The notes under the pieces are model-generated. The model worked only from the letters and a program-made list of their open reading frames with translations. It was not told the origin of the DNA and made no database searches. 64,000 bases of DNA from Todiramphus chloris collaris (Eukaryota > Chordata > Aves > Coraciiformes > Alcedinidae). Each line of letters opens with the position of its first letter. Position 1 is the stretch's first letter. A program made the position numbers and the translations under genes. The DNA lies in contig JANVCC010000125.1 of assembly GCA_025345505.1 (NCBI GenBank), forward strand, positions 1,315,819 to 1,379,818, in the 5' to 3' direction. Shown one piece after another: positions 59,008 to 64,000 of the stretch.

Positions 59008-59020
59008 AAAAAAGAAAAAG
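58954..59020. repeat. 67-bp A-rich tract
   Basis: Forty-one A's are followed by G, a further A-run, G, and more A's to 59020, interrupted only by G. It is far longer than other homopolymers here. No gene copy or SINE body is recognised to the left, so it is not assigned as a retroposon tail. It also drives the lysine-rich and phenylalanine-rich open frames across it, which are artefacts. Confidence 0.95.
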
Positions 59021-59879
59021 TTTTAAATTAATTGAAATAAGCTCAGAACTACAAAATTCCCCAGGAATTTGAATGTCAGCACATAAAACCTTACGTGATG
59101 GGGCACAAGTGTGTGAATTAAACACACATACAGGACAGGGGAGTGTGTCTCTATCTTCCCTCTGTGGCAGGGAAAGACCATAACATGAAGCTTCCACCTG
59201 AAGCACCCAATGAGTAGTCACAAGCAGAAAACACATCCTGGTTGCAACAGCTTTCTTCAAGCTCTGGGACACAGCCCGAGGCACAAAACCCACTGTGGAA
59301 GTGTAACATCAACAACAGGGCCAGGTTGCAGAAGGTAGGGCCAAATGTGTGCTTCAGGCTAGCAGCAGGAGACTCAACAGCTCTGTACTTAATGGGCAGA
59401 GAAAAGTTAAGCTTCTCTTTTGATTAACTGAGAAGCTTAATTTACCTCTTGGTTTAGACGCAGAGTTTCCAGGGACTGTTTCTTTCTACTCTGCCTTTAC
59501 AATTTCAGGAAAAGGTAAAGTCCAAAGAGAAAGCATCTGGCCCACAAGATCGGGCAGCACTTTCAGTCTTAGGGCTTTGATTTCTTCTGGATCCTCTATA
59601 TGCTCTAGGAGCATTCAAATGGCCAAAATCCTTTCAGGAAACATTGCACCATACAGCAGTGTTTGAAAAACCCTCTGATGCGACAGGCAACACAGTCTCA
59701 CATAATCCAGTCTCACATTATGCAACAAAGGAGCAGTTAAGCAAAGGAAGAAGAAGAAAAATAGGAGAGGGGATCAAATGTGTGCCTTTCATGCAGCTAT
59801 TTGCTAAAGAATGGTTAGCTAAAATATTATATGTTTCTCTGTAGCTGGTGACAGTCAGAGCTCCATCATTCCTACCCCA
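59021..59879. other. Gene-free unique sequence with an inverted repeat
   Basis: No gene is recognised. TTAAGCTTCTC (59407-59417) and its exact reverse complement GAGAAGCTTAA (59430-59440) form an 11-bp inverted repeat with a 12-base loop. Confidence 0.55.
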
Positions 59880-60008
59880 TGCCTGGAACTGTTCAAAGTC
59901 AGGCTGGATGGGGTTTTGAGTACCTTGATTTAGAGAAAGATGTCCCTGCCCATGGCAGAAGCACTGATCTGTGAAGTTCTCTTCCAACTCAAACAATTCT
60001 ATGATTCT
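59880..60008 (+). mobile_element. Old CR1 LINE 3' end, sense
   Basis: A diverged CR1 tail: GTCAGGCTGGATGGGGTTTT, GATGTCCCTGCCCATGGCAG, TTCTCTTCCAACTCAAACAA, ending in TTCTATGATTCT. It matches the subfamily of the young copies but with many substitutions and small deletions. Confidence 0.85.
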
Positions 60009-61199
60009 AATAACAGTTTCTTGGGCAGTACCCACAATATAAAAGTGATTTTAAAATTACGCAGCATTTAAACAATCATGCAGCATTTAAAATCAGGCAG
60101 CATTTTCACATATCATACAGGAGAGTTAAAGGTAAAGACTACTGCACTAGAAAAAAAGAATAATCCCTCACAGTATAAAATACAATTCTCCTTTTTCCAA
60201 GTCTGTAGTTCACACAAACCCCACCCAGTACAACATATACAAGGCTCACAAAAGACTTGGCTTGCTTTAATAGTTATATCCAAGAAAAGCTTCAAGGGCG
60301 TGAGCTTATACTTCTCCTTCCAAATCCTTGCACTTATCCTTCCCTCCAGCCACGGAGTCCTCATTCAGCTGGTATCCATTTAATATTTTGTTTCCCCTTG
60401 CCATTCAATTGGTAGCCCAGCATCTTAATTGCTACAGCCGACCTGCCAAGTAAACAGCCTTGCTTTAAGCAACAAAAAGCTGCATTTACCCACCAGTGCT
60501 TCCCTTACCTGGAAGGAGGTTGGAAATCTCAGGATACAGTCATCTTCTCCTTCAGGGCTCTGGAAGAAGGCAGAAAACCCAGAGGAAATAAACAAAGTAT
60601 ATTCCAAATGCTTAACATGATACAAACGTCTTATAGTATTTGAAGGAACTGCAGCAATGAGTTCAATAACCATTTCCAAAGTGTCTTTGTGTACCACAGA
60701 ACAAAGTTCTGGAAAAATAACCCGTCTACTGACAGTGAACTATAGGAAGGAGGGATAAACACATTCTGGGCATCTTTAAAGAGGGACCAACACTGAATAC
60801 CTACTTAAGCACGTCTTCCTAAGGTCCTCTGCAAAACGTAGTGCTTGGATTTGGAGGTATGATTCTTAATTTACTAATGGCTGAAGCAAAAAGTGAACCC
60901 AAGCACACAAGATTATAATCCTCCATCCTCAGCTTTATGCCCACAGTAGGGGGAGGGAGGTGGGGGAAGGAGGATTATGTGAATAATCCAGCCCAGGCCT
61001 GAAAGATCACGTTACAGACAGCCCCAGGAGCTGCAGAACACTTCACTCATCACCGTAGTAGCTCAGAGAATCACAAACAAGTAATTCCTGTGGAATTAAT
61101 CCCTACGGAAAAAAAGGCTGTCCTTGCTGTTGGCTTTGTCCATGGACTTCCTCAGAGGCACCCACACAAGCAGCTGAAACTTTCTGAAGGTCAATGCTG
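60009..61199. other. Gene-free sequence apart from one candidate exon
   Basis: Nothing recognised besides the 51-bp segment at 60509-60559. A G-rich tract lies at 60948-60973. Confidence 0.5.
60509..60559 (-). CDS. Candidate 51-bp internal exon, unknown gene (minus strand)
   Basis: On the minus strand a long pyrimidine tract ending TTCTGCCTTCTTCCAG is followed by exactly 51 bases and then CAG/GTAAGGG. Only one frame is open and it encodes SPEGEDDCILRFPTSFQ, 17 codons in phase 0 at both ends. Both splice signals are strong. I do not recognise the peptide. If real, it would lie upstream of the CpG island on the same strand, making the island an internal or alternative promoter. A chance decoy remains likely without conservation data. 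Confidence 0.28.
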
Positions 61200-61385
61200 A
61201 ACTCTCTGAACATTGGAACAGGTTTGCCCAAACAGGCTGTGGTGTCTCCATCACTGGAAATACTCAAAACTTGATTGAGCATTTTCCTGGGTAACCTGCT
61301 CTAGCTGACCCTTCTTCGAGCAGAGTGGTGAACAACATCATCTCGAGAGGTGCCTGCGTTCCCACATCAACCACTCTGTGAAATC
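61200..61385 (+). mobile_element. Old CR1 LINE 3' end, sense
   Basis: A diverged CR1 3' region: TTGGAACAGGTTTGCCCAAA, GGCTGTGGTGTCTCCATCAC, TAACCTGCTCTAGCTGACCC, then a degraded CATCATCTCGAGAGG and a terminal CCACTCTGTGAAATCA. Sense orientation, strongly truncated. Confidence 0.8.
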
Positions 61386-61669
61386 ACAGATGAGTACCAT
61401 ACCCTGCTGCCCCAGCACACGTTCCACAGGTTCCTGATTTCTGCTCCCTTAGTTCACTCACTCCCAACCCTTCCCTTAGTTTTACACAAAGCCCTGTTTT
61501 CCCTTTGCACACACATTGCCATACACAGACAGTCACACCTTACACACATCCATCCCACTCAGCCTACAGTACCCTAAAACTAAACCACTTGGTCCCTTGT
61601 AACAACCCTCTGCCAATTTTGTGCTGTAAATCTAGGGGCAACTGCCTCCCCTGTTTATCTCGGGCACAG

Positions 61670-61741
61670 TGCAGGGAGCCTTTCTCACACCTCGGGTGTC
61701 CCACCTTAGATCTGGTCTACCCTGTAGCATCCCAGAAAAAG
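61670..61741 (+). CDS. Candidate 72-bp internal exon, unknown gene (plus strand)
   Basis: The segment is preceded by a pyrimidine-rich tract (CTCCCCTGTTTATC) ending in CACAG and followed by AAG/GTAAGGAAG. The 72 bases are open for 24 codons in phase 0 (begins CREPFSHLGCPTLDL). Splice signals are good on both sides. The protein is not recognised, and the strand is opposite to the other two candidates, which is a reminder that some or all are decoys. Confidence 0.18.
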
Positions 61742-62492
61742 GTAAGGAAGTTGCAGAGAAATTCTTGTTTGTCGCTGACTTGAAAACATCCAGTGCAGTC
61801 AACATACTGGAGGAACTTAGATGTTTATGTCGAGTTACTTCGTGCTGCTGAACACCAGGAAACTGTGTTTATTCAAAGGTTTATGAGCTGTGTTAAGATG
61901 GAAGTGCTGAAGGATGGACACAGTATAAAGACCATTTCTTCTTCTCTTTTCTCCTTGGAGTGTCTGTTCTCAAGCACAGGAGCTTAAGTCTTCCAAAGCA
62001 AAGCATATGATCCATTTCAAACATGGACAAAACTGATTCTTTCTCCCATATTCTTTTATGGAAACAGCTAAACTATTTTGGCTGCAGTTTTCCCAGATTA
62101 ATTCAGTGCAAGGCAGATGCCCCCGAATAAAGAGTTTCAGCCCAAGCAATTAAGAGACAGCAAAATGGTAAGCAATAAAAGCTGGAGCATTACTGTAAGA
62201 GATACTGGACATCCTTAACAACACTCATCGGTATAACTCCTGCCTAAAATACATATTAATTCACTAAACAGCCAGATGGCCTTGTTTGTTTAAGACTCTT
62301 CCCTAGTGGTTTTCAGCTTCTATTTTATATGCATCTCTTATAATGCAAAACAGCAGTTGGCAGGCAGTACTAGTGGTACCTTGATATTAAGTGGAGTTTG
62401 CATATAAAGATTTAAACAAATAATCAGAACCAAACACTTGTCTAGCATTACTTTCAATGAGCTTCAGATTGCAGCCTTGAAAGTAGAGGAGA

Positions 62493-62509
62493 ATCATCAT
62501 CATCATCAT
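62493..62509. repeat. CAT trinucleotide microsatellite
   Basis: Five to six CAT units in a row within unique DNA. Short and pure, so potentially polymorphic. Confidence 0.85.
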
Positions 62510-64000
62510 TTGTGCCTAGGTAAATCATGATAGATAAGCTAAATGAGCTTGACAAACCTGGGCAAAGCAATTTAAGATGTCATTATCTAGACTGAGAAGT
62601 CCCTCCTTTCTACCACAGCTCTACAGACTCCATTGCAACAAAACCAGAACAGGGTATGGTTCACTGTCCCAGCCACCCCTCTTGATAGAAGTTGCTAGTG
62701 GACACTTCCTCACCTCATACTCAAAATAGCTTTTGCAGCAAATAGGCCACTCATAGCATTATGAGGTGGAAGGAGCTCAAGTGTAGCAACTTTTGAGACG
62801 TGTCTACATTGCAGACTGCTGTGGAAAGACTTGCACAGCTACTAAATGCAGTGTAAATGCAGCAGTATATTGCTTAAGTGAATCTAGTACAAGTACAGAT
62901 ACATACCTATTGATTCCTTCTCTCATCACCTTGTGTTAATTCTCCTCTTCTGACTTACTAGTAGCTCCAGATCCTCCCTTAGCAAAGCAAGCCAAGTTAG
63001 GAAGTTTATAACAGCTACAATAAAGTAATCTAGGGGATGACAGAGAGGAGCAATGAACCTATAACCAAAAGACCATGAAGATGATATATACCCTACACCT
63101 GAGTTCCTGTGTTCTGGCAAGCCAGCAGAGCAGGCCAGAAGCACAGATCAAAGTCACCCATTCACAGGAATTAATGGTTGAGGGACTATGACTTCCTTCT
63201 TTCATTCTGTAACTAGCAAAAATCATGAAGTCTCACTTGAAAAAAATAAAAACAACAGAGGATTTATGCTGTTAAATTTCATCCCTGCTCTCCTTGTCCC
63301 TGAATGAACACAGACAAGGGTCCATCCCATGGTTACCCTGCCACAACCATAGCAATTGTTGCTAACTGGTATAGGAAGTGTATGCAGCACAGAGCCCAGG
63401 AGAGAAACAGGTGTTGGGGACAAGATTCCAGGAACCTCCTCTGAATATTTTGTAGATCAACACCCAGCTCATTGCACAGAAGCTTTTCCTTTGATGTCCG
63501 TTTTCATTGTCTTTGTTATTTTCAGGGAAGAAACAAACTGGAAAATCAAAGAAGCTGCTGAGGATACGTAGGGTGGAGAGAAAAAATATCGTTCATGTAG
63601 AAAGATGGGAGTTTAGTGTTCCCAGACTTCTTGAAGTGCCCTACCACTCTTGAGCTTGCTTATATAATTTCAAAGCAGAAAATTCCTTGCTGTTCAGAGC
63701 ACGGTGTCTGAGTCTCCTTCCTAACCTCTGAAATCTCACAAACCACGGCTACATAGTGTTAAAGGACTTGTTCTCACCTGTCTTGGGGGTGGCTGGAGAA
63801 TTTAATCCAAAGAAACTAAATGAACCTGCTTTGCAGAGCTAATGCTGCAGAAGCCCTTCTTTCCTTGCATGCAAAGCCAAACAGTGGTCACGAAATACAC
63901 ACGTGTTATAACTTTAAGATCAGATAAACACTAAAGGTTTGTATAAAGGGGGCATTGCAAGCTATGTGACACTCTTTGGTCTGTGATTGTCCAAAGAAAG

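Larger units (their letters stand above)
61386..64000. other. Gene-free unique sequence to window end
   Basis: No gene or transposable element is recognised. It contains one candidate exon (61670-61741) and a CAT microsatellite (about 62493-62509). A CAG/GTGAGA donor-like site on the minus strand near 63774-63781 has only a weak acceptor nearby. Confidence 0.5.

Noticed and set aside
58805-59026. Lysine-rich plus-strand frame and phenylalanine-rich minus-strand frame
   Set aside because: Produced by the 67-bp A-rich tract.
60948-60973. G-rich tract as a G-quadruplex
   Set aside because: Only three runs of three or more G's are present, so a canonical four-tract quadruplex is not supported.
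1-64000. tRNA, snRNA or rRNA genes and CRISPR arrays
   Set aside because: No internal tRNA promoter pair, spliceosomal RNA or rRNA signature was seen on either strand. Short tandem repeats here lack the spacer structure of CRISPR, and the genome is avian.

Overview
The window is vertebrate nuclear DNA, almost certainly from a bird. The main evidence is about twenty copies of the CR1 LINE family in both orientations. Many keep the avian-type 3' end: the 'gttggaa...gacct' core in antisense copies, or a short ATTCTATG-like repeat as the tail in sense copies. Pieces of two LTR elements of a type I know from bird genomes are also present. CpG is depleted almost everywhere, homopolymer tracts are common, and there is one 100-N assembly gap (19698-19797). 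Nothing looks bacterial: no operons, no ribosome-binding sites and no long open frames outside repeats. Most open frames are chance or lie inside CR1. No known protein-coding gene could be identified.

Layout. 1-19.7 kb: intergenic or intronic sequence with CR1 copies at 2.8, 6.1, 8.8 and 17.8 kb and an antisense LTR piece at 7.9-8.4 kb. 19.7-26 kb: the most repeat-dense part, with the gap, an antisense LTR split by a 532-bp insertion, and a run of CR1 copies. 26-55 kb: mostly unique DNA with scattered CR1 (29.1, 29.9, 33.2, 37.4 and 45.0 kb), several AT-rich blocks that look like conserved noncoding DNA, an old LINE reverse-transcriptase fossil (41.5 kb), an exact 46-bp tandem duplication (50.1 kb) and a perfect 13-bp hairpin (46.6 kb). 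55.3-56.2 kb: the only clear CpG island, with a consensus RFX-type X-box, an 18-bp perfect palindrome beside it, and two strong minus-strand splice donors. 56-64 kb: unique DNA with two old CR1 tails and a long A-rich tract.

Interpretation. The CpG island is the best candidate for a promoter. Its splice donors favour transcription to the left (minus strand) with a non-coding first exon. If so, the 55 kb to the left would be intron or introns. A few short open segments bounded by good splice signals (51.9 kb and 60.5 kb on the minus strand, 61.7 kb on the plus strand) are offered as candidate exons at low confidence, because decoys of this kind are expected in 64 kb of DNA. The most interesting places are the island with its X-box and palindrome, the nested LTR insertion, and the candidate conserved elements near 33.8 and 38.3 kb.
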